Source: Flavobacteriales bacterium (GTDB lineage Bacteria > Bacteroidota > Bacteroidia > Flavobacteriales_E > Vicingaceae). Taken from it: a stretch of 64,000 nucleotides of DNA. The DNA lies in contig CAJPFH010000025.1 in assembly GCA_905339165.1 (NCBI GenBank), positions 1-64,000 of the forward strand, written 5' to 3'. Position numbers and translations under genes: made by a program. This document shows positions 34,984-43,211 of this stretch, piece by piece (positions within the stretch are counted from its first letter, which is position 1; each line of letters begins with the position of its first letter). A model generated the notes under the pieces. It saw only the letters and a program-made list of their open reading frames with translations. It made no database searches and was not told the DNA's origin.

Positions 34984-37900
34984 ATGAAGATACTTACCAA
35001 TTGGCGATTAAAAATTTTATTATTGTTACTTATTGTTCCTGCATTTGTTAGTGCAACTCATATCGTGGGGGGATCGTTAACCTATGAACATATTTCAGGA
35101 GCAACCTATAGAATTACTGTAAAGTTATACAGAGACTGTAAGCCAGGTAATGCAGCTTTTCCAAATCCATTAACAGTAGAAGTAAGAAATGGGTTAAATG
35201 GTAATACATTTTCCCCAACTAAAAATGTTAGTATTCCACTCACTAGTACTTATATCTTAGATCCTCCAATTGATACCTGTGCCTTTAATCCTGGAATTTG
35301 TGTTCAGGAAGCTATATATACAAAAATTGTAAATAACTTGCCACCTAATTTAGGAGGCTATCACTTATATTATGGGTTTTGTTGTAGAAACGGTACTATT
35401 ACAAATCTTACCAATCCACTTAGTCAAACAGAAAGTTTTTATACTTACATTCCTGATAACAATATCTATTTAACCAACAGTAGTCCGCAGTGGAAAAATT
35501 ATACTCCGGTGTTTATTTGTCAGGGGCAACAACTAACCTTTGATCATGGAGCAACTGATAAAGACGGTGATTCCTTAGTGTATTCATTATATCGTCCATT
35601 TCAACAAGGGCCAACTTGGGGTCCTTGGCCAAATTTTCCTACCTTCCCCTTAGTAAACTATGCCGGAGCATACACCTATTTAGATCCATTAGATCCTGCT
35701 CAAATGGGTAATTTTGGTATAGACCCTCAAACGGGTGTGTTTTTTGGAGTGCCTCCTATTTTAGGGCAGTTTGTTGTTGGAGTAAAGTGTACAGAATACC
35801 GAAATGGCCAATTATTAAATACAATTTATCGAGATTTCCAATTCAACGTGGTAAACTGTCCACCTATTCCCATTGCAGATATTGGTCCTGTTAATGCTTG
35901 TGCCGGAACTACAATTCAGTTTGATAACCAAAGTGTGCCCTTAAACAATAATAGTTTTTATTGGGATTTTGGCGATGGATCTCCCCCTTCAACGCAAATT
36001 AATCCAACGCATACTTATCCGGGTTTAGGAACATATACCATTATGCTTATCGCACAATATGGAACACCTTGTGCCGATACGGTTTATAAAACGATTACTC
36101 TTTCGTGGGCAAATGCCGATTTTACATATAGCGATTCAACGTGCGTTAACACCATAGAGCAATTTTTAGATGCTTCCACAACGGCTCCGGGTAGTTCAAT
36201 CAACTCATGGCAGTGGAATTTTGGGAATGGAAATACAAGTAATACACAGAATCCTACCAATGCGTGGAGTGTGGGGGGAACATACAATGTTACATTAATA
36301 GTTTCCAACACCGATGGATGCGTTGATACGGTTACAAAAAACATGTTTATACAGGCTATGCCCAAAGCCAACGCAGGTATTGACACTTTTTCTTGTATTA
36401 GCAACCCTATCATAAACTTAAATGGTTCGGTACAAAATTGTGGAGGAGGAATATGGCAGGGAGCAGGAACATTTATCCCTAATAATACAACCTTAAATGC
36501 AGGGTACAACCCTACTCCGGGTGAGTTATCCAATGGGTTTGCACAACTTATTTTATTTACTACCCAAAATGGTTTCTGTCCGGGGCATTCCGATACGGTA
36601 ATTATAAACTATACCACAGGAATTGAAGTAACGGTAGGGCCAGATTTATTCGTATGCAAAGATTCTACAAATATCCCTATCAGTGGTACTGTTGTTACAG
36701 CTACCGGAGGGCAATGGAGCACTAGCGGAACAGGTTATTTTTTACCAAACTCTTTTGCCTTAAACGGATTTTACATGCCTAGTTCAGCTGATACGGCTGC
36801 TGGTTGGGTAATGCTGATACTTAATTCTATAGGAAATGGTAACTGTGTACCTGATGCGGATACATTGTTCATATATTTTTCTTCTACTCCTTCAGTAAAT
36901 ATATTATCGGGAGATACAGCTTGTGCCGGAACGCAACTTATTCCCATTAGTGCTACCTCAACTACAGGAACAGGTTATTGGACAACCAACGGAGATGGCT
37001 ATTTTACCCCCGATGACAGTTTGCTTATAACCAATTATGTGGCAGGCTCGAACGACAATACAAATGGTTATGTTACTTTGTATTTTACCTCTACCGGAAA
37101 TGGAGGTTGCAAGGCACAAGTTGATTCAGTAACCATATTGCTAATACCTCCGCCTATTGCCGATTTCAGTTTTATAAGCGTATGTCCCAGAGATTCTTTA
37201 TTTTTCTCCGATAGCACAACATCTTCAGCTCCTATTGTAGGATGGAGTTGGAATTTTGGCGATGGCAATACCAGCAATTTACAGAATCCATTCCATCTTT
37301 ATGGTAGTTCTGGTATCTATAATGTAACCCTTATTGTTACGTCAAGTAATGGTTGTGTAGATAGTGTAACCAAGCAAGTAGAGGTGTATCCGTTTCCAAA
37401 TGCAAATTTTGGTGTAGACGGTATTTGTGTTGATGTGGAAAGCCAGTTTAATGACAGTACTACTATAGGAAGTGGCTCAATTGCCTCATGGTATTGGACA
37501 TTTGGAGATGGAAGTAATTCTACCAGCCAAAACCCTATACATACTTACGCTAATTCGGGAACATATACCGTAACACTTATAGTAACATCCATTCATGGAT
37601 GTTCGGATACTATCACAAAAACCATTTTTATCAACCCTCCTCCTGTTGCTGATTTTGAAAGTTCTCCGGCATCGGTTAAAGTGTTTGAAAAATTCTCGTT
37701 TACCGATAAATCGTACGATGATATTATGGCTTGGTTTTGGGATTTTGGCGATAATATTGGAACTTCAAACGAACAAAACCCTCAATACGGTTATGCTTCT
37801 TCGGGTAATTTTACGGTTTGTCTTCGTGTTACCGATATAGCCGGGTGTGAAGATAGTGTATGCAAAGAGGTAATCGTATTTATGCCTCCGAGTGTGCCAA

Positions 37901-38154
37901 ATGCTTTATCGCCAAACGGAGATGGAGTTAATGATATTCTATACGTTTTAGGTGGACCTTTTAAAGAGTTAGAGTTTAATATATACAATAATTGGGGCGA
38001 ATTAATTTTTACCTCTAACGACCAAAAATATGGTTGGGATGGGAAACGAAAAGGAGTAGAGCAGCCTCTTGGGGTATATGTTTACACCGTAAAAGCCACT
38101 ACACTTGATGATGTTAAACACGAAATAAAAGGAGATGTAACCCTTTTAAGATAA
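34984..38154 (+). CDS. Large multi-PKD surface protein with type-B T9SS sorting domain
   Basis: A 1056-residue protein from ATG 34984; a TTG nine bases upstream also fits but gives a poor signal peptide. After the signal (ending FVSA) comes THIVGGSLTYEHISGATYRI, an N-terminal region of about 290 residues widely seen in Bacteroidota PKD proteins. Next are two PKD domains (about 295-465), three units of about 85 residues with GxWxxxGxGxFxP and GNGxC phrases (about 465-715), and three more PKD domains (about 720-965). The end is a type-B sorting domain (VPNALSPNGDGVNDILYVL ... WGELIF ... GDVTLLR). It heads a run with a PorP/SprF gene and a PorE-like gene and is likely their secreted client, a surface adhesin. 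Confidence 0.88.
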   Translation: MKILTNWRLKILLLLLIVPAFVSATHIVGGSLTYEHISGATYRITVKLYRDCKPGNAAFPNPLTVEVRNGLNGNTFSPTKNVSIPLTSTYILDPPIDTCAFNPGICVQEAIYTKIVNNLPPNLGGYHLYYGFCCRNGTITNLTNPLSQTESFYTYIPDNNIYLTNSSPQWKNYTPVFICQGQQLTFDHGATDKDGDSLVYSLYRPFQQGPTWGPWPNFPTFPLVNYAGAYTYLDPLDPAQMGNFGIDPQTGVFFGVPPILGQFVVGVKCTEYRNGQLLNTIYRDFQFNVVNCPPIPIADIGPVNACAGTTIQFDNQSVPLNNNSFYWDFGDGSPPSTQINPTHTYPGLGTYTIMLIAQYGTPCADTVYKTITLSWANADFTYSDSTCVNTIEQFLDASTTAPGSSINSWQWNFGNGNTSNTQNPTNAWSVGGTYNVTLIVSNTDGCVDTVTKNMFIQAMPKANAGIDTFSCISNPIINLNGSVQNCGGGIWQGAGTFIPNNTTLNAGYNPTPGELSNGFAQLILFTTQNGFCPGHSDTVIINYTTGIEVTVGPDLFVCKDSTNIPISGTVVTATGGQWSTSGTGYFLPNSFALNGFYMPSSADTAAGWVMLILNSIGNGNCVPDADTLFIYFSSTPSVNILSGDTACAGTQLIPISATSTTGTGYWTTNGDGYFTPDDSLLITNYVAGSNDNTNGYVTLYFTSTGNGGCKAQVDSVTILLIPPPIADFSFISVCPRDSLFFSDSTTSSAPIVGWSWNFGDGNTSNLQNPFHLYGSSGIYNVTLIVTSSNGCVDSVTKQVEVYPFPNANFGVDGICVDVESQFNDSTTIGSGSIASWYWTFGDGSNSTSQNPIHTYANSGTYTVTLIVTSIHGCSDTITKTIFINPPPVADFESSPASVKVFEKFSFTDKSYDDIMAWFWDFGDNIGTSNEQNPQYGYASSGNFTVCLRVTDIAGCEDSVCKEVIVFMPPSVPNALSPNGDGVNDILYVLGGPFKELEFNIYNNWGELIFTSNDQKYGWDGKRKGVEQPLGVYVYTVKATTLDDVKHEIKGDVTLLR

Positions 38155-38167
38155 AGAAAAGAGAAGA

Positions 38168-39169
38168 ATGAGAAAGACAGTTTTAATTAGTTTGTTTGCG
38201 GTATTCTGCATATGTGCAGAAATAAAATCACAAGATTTCCACCTTTCGCAATTCGATGCAAACGCGATGTATTTTAACCCCGCATTGGCAGGTAAGTTTA
38301 ATGGCGAATTTAGATTGCATGGGCATTACCGAACCCAATGGTCTGCAATTGCAACAAAGCCTTTTACCACAGCTGCATTAGCCTTTGATATGCCTCTTAA
38401 AAATAAAAAGTGGGCGGTAGGAGCAATGGTAATGAATAACAGAGCGGGTGCCGGTTTATATAACGTATTAAGCGTTATGCTAAACGGAGCATACGATTTT
38501 GCTGTTGATAAAAATAAATTTCATCATATTTCACTAGGCCTTCAGGCTGGTATTATACAAAAAAGCATAGACGAAGAGAAGCTATACTTTGCCTCACAAT
38601 ACACGCCCTTTGGAGGGGGTACATTTGATCAGGCTATTCCTAGCGGAGAAAATTTAGGAGGTGCAAGTTTTATAATTCACGGGGTAAATGCAGGGTTGTT
38701 GTATTATTATGCGAACGAGCAAAGTCGTATCAATCCTTTTGTTGGATTTACTACATACCATTTAACCGAACCCAAAGAAACATTTTACAATACCAGTAAC
38801 AAAATACCCATGCGGCATGTGTTACAAGTAGGAACCAAAGTAAATATTACAGAAAGAATACAGGTAATACCTAAAATTCTTAACATGTATCAAACTAATG
38901 CAAAAGAACTTTTGTACAGCGTTATAGGTCATTATTATCTTAAAAATAGTGATACCTATTTAATATTTGGCCCTACATTCCGATCTAAAGATGCTGCTGT
39001 AGTAGAAGCCGGCATTAGGGTGGGAGCCTATACAGGAAGGATTAGTTACGACATAAACACATCGTCATTAAAGCCCTATACCGACAGTAGAGGAGGTTTT
39101 GAAATTTCATTAACTTACATACCCCGAAAAATAAATCCAAATCCAATTTCTAATTGCCCCAGGTTATGA
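38168..39169 (+). CDS. Type IX secretion system membrane protein, PorP/SprF family
   Basis: A 333-residue outer-membrane barrel. Signal peptide MRKTVLISLFAVFCICAEIK, cleaved before SQDF. Then QDFHLSQFDANAMYFNPALAGKF and HGHYRTQWSAIATKPFTTA, the PorP/SprF opening, followed by strand-like segments and a C-terminus ending Asn-Cys-Pro-Arg-Leu, similar to the other copy at 16676. SprF-like proteins are needed for surface export of type-B sorting-domain proteins. This one follows the large PKD gene by 13 bases, which suggests it serves that cargo. Its stop codon overlaps the ATG of the PorE-like gene (ATGA). Confidence 0.9.
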   Translation: MRKTVLISLFAVFCICAEIKSQDFHLSQFDANAMYFNPALAGKFNGEFRLHGHYRTQWSAIATKPFTTAALAFDMPLKNKKWAVGAMVMNNRAGAGLYNVLSVMLNGAYDFAVDKNKFHHISLGLQAGIIQKSIDEEKLYFASQYTPFGGGTFDQAIPSGENLGGASFIIHGVNAGLLYYYANEQSRINPFVGFTTYHLTEPKETFYNTSNKIPMRHVLQVGTKVNITERIQVIPKILNMYQTNAKELLYSVIGHYYLKNSDTYLIFGPTFRSKDAAVVEAGIRVGAYTGRISYDINTSSLKPYTDSRGGFEISLTYIPRKINPNPISNCPRL

Positions 39170-41304
39170 TACGTTCGAGAGCAGGAATATTTTTTAGTTT
39201 TTTACTACTATTTTCTTCGTTACTTTTTTCTCAAAGCAGAAGAGAATTAATACACCTTGGAGATGCGGCTTTCAAAAATGAAAATTTTGCATCGGCAGCG
39301 CATTTTTACCGTTTGGTTGTAGAAAGAAATACATCGGAAAATACTCAGAATACCTTTCCATACGAAATCAGATATTGGAAAGGTAACGGAAAACAAAAAA
39401 CAACCGATACAACTTCGGTTAAAAGTGAGGAAGATAAAAACGAAAAGAAAACAGAAATTTCTCTAGAGGATCATTACGTATATCACCAAATAGCCGAATC
39501 ATACAGAAGAAATAGTGATTACAAGAATGCTGAGATATGGTACGAAAAAATAAAGCATTTAAAATCGGAACAATTTCCGGCAGAGAGGGTATGGTATGCA
39601 GACTGTTTAATGAAAAATGGCAAGTACGACCATGCTATAGAACAAATAGAACTCTTCAGGGAAGACACATCCTCTTCCATTACACCTGAATTAAGCCTCA
39701 TAGCCGAAAAGTTAATGATGGGCTGTTATTTTGCCAATGACCCGGAATCCGATAATCCCAATATGCGAGCTAACTTGCTAGACTCATTAATTAATTCTGG
39801 TACCGCTTCATACAGCATTAATTACTTTGGCGATGAGAGGAAAATAATTTTTTCATCGGCCAGACAGGGAAATGTTACCGGAGAGAACGAACTCAACAAT
39901 CCTTCTTTCCTTAGTGATTTTTATTTGGGCGAATTTAATGACGGAAAATTAGAGTATGTTACCAATATGGGTTCGCCCATTAATTCTGAAAACATAGAAG
40001 GAGCAGGTGTGTTATCGCCCGATAGAAGCACTTTTTATTTTACACGAAAGTCAAATCTCAATTCAAGCGAATGTGCCATATACGTTAGCAAGTTTTTTAA
40101 CAATCAATGGCTACAGCCTATGAAGTTAGACAACAAGGTAAATGCAGAGGGTTTTAAATCCATGCACCCAACACTAAGTGAAAAAGGAGATATCCTGTTT
40201 TATTCATCAAACCGTCCGGGAGGGCAGGGAGGGATGGATATATGGTACTGCACCATAGATGAGTATGGCAGTATGGAGGGACCTTATAATTTAGGATTTG
40301 TAGTAAACTCTCCACGCGATGAGGTTTCTCCTTTCTATCACCATAATACAAAAGTGTTATTTTTTAGTTCAAATGGACATATTGGTATAGGGGGATTTGA
40401 TGTTTTTCAAACCCAATTTAATGAAGACGATGAAACATGGGCGATGCCAAAAAATGCAGGAAGGCCCATCAATTCAAGCAAAGACGATGCATTTTTTGTA
40501 ATGAACAAAGAATTATCGGGCGGATATTTTTCATCAGATAGAGATGTATGTAAAGATTGCGGAGAAGATTACAAAGGTTCCGAATACTGTTACAAAGTGT
40601 ATTCTTTTGGTAAAGCACAAATGGAGTTTAGTGTTAGTGGAGTGGTGTACAATGCCGAAACAGATGAGGTAATACCCAACGCCCTCATAACTTTTAAAGA
40701 TGTGAAAGGGAATTTTGAACCCTTCTTTATTACTACCGATGAAGAAGGAGCTTATTACCAAGAATTACAGCATAACTGGCAAATTTTTATAAAAGCTCAA
40801 AAAGTAAAATTCTTTGGCGATGCAGCTACCGTATCTACTATGGGATTAACAGAATCGCAGCATATTATTCAAGATTTTTATTTAACACCCATACCTGCCG
40901 GTGAAATTGAAATTCCGGGAATTGAATACGATTACGATAAGGCCACGCTACGTCCTGAATCTAAAAAAATACTTGATGATTTGATTGAATTCTTAAAACT
41001 AAATGATAACCTTACCATAGAAATACGCTCGCATACAGACCAACGCGGTAATGATGATTACAATCTCAGATTATCTAAAGAAAGAGCGAAGTCTGTGGTT
41101 GATTACTTAATGGCTAATGGTATAGAAAAAGACAGATTGTTTCCAATTGGATTGGGAGAAACGGAATTGTTAGACGATTGTTTTAAAGACCATCCAGAGT
41201 GCGGAGAAACAGGAAAAACCGATTGTGATTGTCATCAGAGAAACCGCAGAACGGCATTTAAACCTATTTCGCAAGATTATAATAATATATTTAAGGGTAA
41301 ATAA
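39166..41304 (+). CDS. PorE-like OmpA-family protein (TPR, PD40, OmpA domains)
   Basis: A 712-residue exported protein with the domain order of the T9SS component PorE. A signal peptide (about 1-24) leads to TPR-like helices (about 28-185; AAFKNENFASAAHFYRLVVE, AESYRRNSDYKNAEIWYEK) and a WD40-like PD40 beta-propeller (about 210-450; SPDRSTFYFTRKSN, LFYSSNRPGGQGGMDIWYC, LFFSSNGHIGIGGFDVF). A carboxypeptidase-regulatory sandwich comes next (about 485-560). Last is an OmpA domain (about 590-705; EYDYDKATLRPESKKILDDL, IRSHTDQRGNDDYNLRLSKERA) that should bind peptidoglycan. The ATG at 39166 overlaps the porP stop; a TTG at 39154 is unlikely. It may anchor the module of PKD cargo and PorP/SprF to the cell wall. 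A terminator follows. Confidence 0.88.
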   Translation: MIRSRAGIFFSFLLLFSSLLFSQSRRELIHLGDAAFKNENFASAAHFYRLVVERNTSENTQNTFPYEIRYWKGNGKQKTTDTTSVKSEEDKNEKKTEISLEDHYVYHQIAESYRRNSDYKNAEIWYEKIKHLKSEQFPAERVWYADCLMKNGKYDHAIEQIELFREDTSSSITPELSLIAEKLMMGCYFANDPESDNPNMRANLLDSLINSGTASYSINYFGDERKIIFSSARQGNVTGENELNNPSFLSDFYLGEFNDGKLEYVTNMGSPINSENIEGAGVLSPDRSTFYFTRKSNLNSSECAIYVSKFFNNQWLQPMKLDNKVNAEGFKSMHPTLSEKGDILFYSSNRPGGQGGMDIWYCTIDEYGSMEGPYNLGFVVNSPRDEVSPFYHHNTKVLFFSSNGHIGIGGFDVFQTQFNEDDETWAMPKNAGRPINSSKDDAFFVMNKELSGGYFSSDRDVCKDCGEDYKGSEYCYKVYSFGKAQMEFSVSGVVYNAETDEVIPNALITFKDVKGNFEPFFITTDEEGAYYQELQHNWQIFIKAQKVKFFGDAATVSTMGLTESQHIIQDFYLTPIPAGEIEIPGIEYDYDKATLRPESKKILDDLIEFLKLNDNLTIEIRSHTDQRGNDDYNLRLSKERAKSVVDYLMANGIEKDRLFPIGLGETELLDDCFKDHPECGETGKTDCDCHQRNRRTAFKPISQDYNNIFKGK

Positions 41305-41321
41305 AAGGATTGTAGAGTGGC

Positions 41322-41362
41322 AAAAAAAAAAGCCCTTTCAAATGGAAAGGGCTTTTTTTTTT
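41322..41362. terminator. Strong bidirectional terminator
   Basis: AGCCCTTTC (41331-41339), loop AAATG, GAAAGGGCT (41345-41353), with A9 on the left and a long T run on the right. It ends both the PorE-like operon (plus) and the saccharopine dehydrogenase-like gene (minus, ending 41392). Confidence 0.93.
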
Positions 41363-41391
41363 ATAAGTATAGAATCGTTTAAAATAAAGCA

Positions 41392-42732
41392 TTACCGTGA
41401 AATTATTTTTTCATTGAACGTAATTCCATATTTTTCAAGTTCAGCAAGTACAGGAATATAAATATCGCTTGTAATAGGAATATGCACTCCGGGTTCAGTA
41501 ATTTTTTCTTCTAAAATTAATTTAGCAGCAATACCTACCGGAAGGCCTACTGTTTTTGCCATTGCAGTATCAATATGGTCATCGCCTTTAATAACCATAG
41601 AACTTTGTATCTCACGTATTTCATCATCCATCCAAAAAACAAATTTATGCCACATCACAATCATATCTTTATCTGAGGCCTCTATTTTCCATTTTTGTTC
41701 TAATATGTGCTGAAGAATTTGTGCGGGACTAGCATTTGGTAATCCTATTTTTTTATTGCTAAAAAGGTCGAGCCACTCTAATTTTTCCATTAAGGCAGTA
41801 TCATCTTGGTGTAGGCCTAGATACTGCATAACTTTTATTTCTACACGGTCGAAAGGGTGATAGGCTAAAAAGGAATTTAAGTATTGCCTGTAAGTCATGT
41901 TTTCGGTATTTTCCATTTTATACGAATCGTCTGTAAGACCTAGCTGAACGAATAAATCCCATGCACGACAAAAGCCGGGACGCCTCAATGTTCCTCTGTA
42001 AAGAGTAAGAATATCTTGTAAGTTATAGATTTCTCTGTATTTTAAGGAATCGCGGTTGGCATATCCCTCGAATTTTCCGTATCCTTCAACTTCAATAATT
42101 TCGGTTCTTCTAAAAAGTTTTTGATAGGGAATGTATTTGTATTGGCCTTCTTGAATAAATTTAACGGGGCCTCCACTACCAGCTAATACCACATTCCGAG
42201 GGTTCCATGTAAATTTATAATTCCAAGGGTTGTTGTCGCTTTCGGGAGCAACCAACCCTCCAGTAAAAGTTTCAAACTCTCGCATTTTGCCTCCTTGGTG
42301 GCGAATGGTATCAATTACCCGCATTGCCGAAAGATGGTCTAGCCCAGGGTCTACTCCAATTTCATTCATAAAAACGAGTCCTCGTTTTTTTACCTCTTTT
42401 TCTAAACCTTTCATTTCTTCAGAAACATAAGAGGCGGTAACCATATGTTTGTTAAACTCAACACATTCCTTTGCTACCTCATGGTGCATAAATGCAGGAA
42501 GCATAGAAATTACCAAATCGGATTTTTTTATTTCTTCTTGCCTTTGTTCTTTGTTATTTATATCAAATAGAAACAGGCGAATATGTTCGTTTTCTTCAAC
42601 TACTTTCTTTGCTAAATCAAGGTTAACATCACCAATAGAAAGGTGATGATTATTTTCTTTCGTTTGTTTTGCAAGGTATTTTATCAGAGTACTAGCTGAA
42701 CGCCCGGCACCGATTAAAAATATTTTTTTCAT
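41392..42732 (-). CDS. Saccharopine dehydrogenase family protein
   Basis: A 446-residue protein. The N-terminal Rossmann fold opens with KKIFLIGAGRSASTLIKYLA (glycine motif at 8-12) and DVNLDLAKK. LVISMLPAFMHHEVAKECVE and FMNEIGVDPGLDHLSAMRVID are typical of saccharopine reductase-like enzymes, as is the long inserted catalytic domain. These oxidoreductases act on saccharopine or related amino-acid adducts in lysine metabolism. The exact substrate is not readable here. The length is normal for the C-terminal half of the fungal type. The gene stands alone between a terminator and the divergent DUF423 gene. Confidence 0.87.
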   Translation of the reverse strand: MKKIFLIGAGRSASTLIKYLAKQTKENNHHLSIGDVNLDLAKKVVEENEHIRLFLFDINNKEQRQEEIKKSDLVISMLPAFMHHEVAKECVEFNKHMVTASYVSEEMKGLEKEVKKRGLVFMNEIGVDPGLDHLSAMRVIDTIRHQGGKMREFETFTGGLVAPESDNNPWNYKFTWNPRNVVLAGSGGPVKFIQEGQYKYIPYQKLFRRTEIIEVEGYGKFEGYANRDSLKYREIYNLQDILTLYRGTLRRPGFCRAWDLFVQLGLTDDSYKMENTENMTYRQYLNSFLAYHPFDRVEIKVMQYLGLHQDDTALMEKLEWLDLFSNKKIGLPNASPAQILQHILEQKWKIEASDKDMIVMWHKFVFWMDDEIREIQSSMVIKGDDHIDTAMAKTVGLPVGIAAKLILEEKITEPGVHIPITSDIYIPVLAELEKYGITFNEKIISR

Positions 42733-42797
42733 GGCAGATTAATCTTTTCAAGGCTAAATTAGCATAATATTAAACGAAAAAAAGGAATTGATTTATT

Positions 42798-43199
42798 ATG
42801 AAAAACAGAATACTGGTTTTTGCTGCCTTGTGTGCTTTTATTGCCGTTACCACCGGAGCCTTGGGTGCCCACGCGTTAAAAGACCATTTATCATCTGAGT
42901 CTCTTAAAAGTTTTGAAACAGCTTCTCGCTACTTAATGTATCACGCATTGTATCTGCTATTTTTATCCGTAATACTAAATGACGTAAATCGAAAAAAAAT
43001 AAAAGTTTTATTGTATTTAACGGGTACAGGTATATTGCTTTTTTCGGGAAGTATTTTCTTGTTAAGCACTATACACATCACTAAAATGGAAACATTTAAA
43101 GTGTTAGGGCCTATTACCCCTGTTGGCGGTGTTTTATTAATAGCCAATTGGGGTTTATTATGTTATTATGCATTGAGGGTAAAAGTGTTTAAAGAATAA
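42798..43199 (+). CDS. DUF423 membrane protein
   Basis: A 133-residue inner-membrane protein with four predicted helices. MKNRILVFAALCAFIAVTTGALGAHALKD and SFETASRYLMYHALYLLFLS are the characteristic DUF423 (YgdD-like) phrases, with the conserved GAHAL near residue 24 and the YHALYLL block. The function of the family is not established. A purine-rich AAAGGA lies 13 bases before the ATG. It ends 12 bases from the convergent phosphatase gene, with no terminator visible between them. Confidence 0.9.
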   Translation: MKNRILVFAALCAFIAVTTGALGAHALKDHLSSESLKSFETASRYLMYHALYLLFLSVILNDVNRKKIKVLLYLTGTGILLFSGSIFLLSTIHITKMETFKVLGPITPVGGVLLIANWGLLCYYALRVKVFKE

Positions 43200-43211
43200 A
43201 ACGCATGGGGT

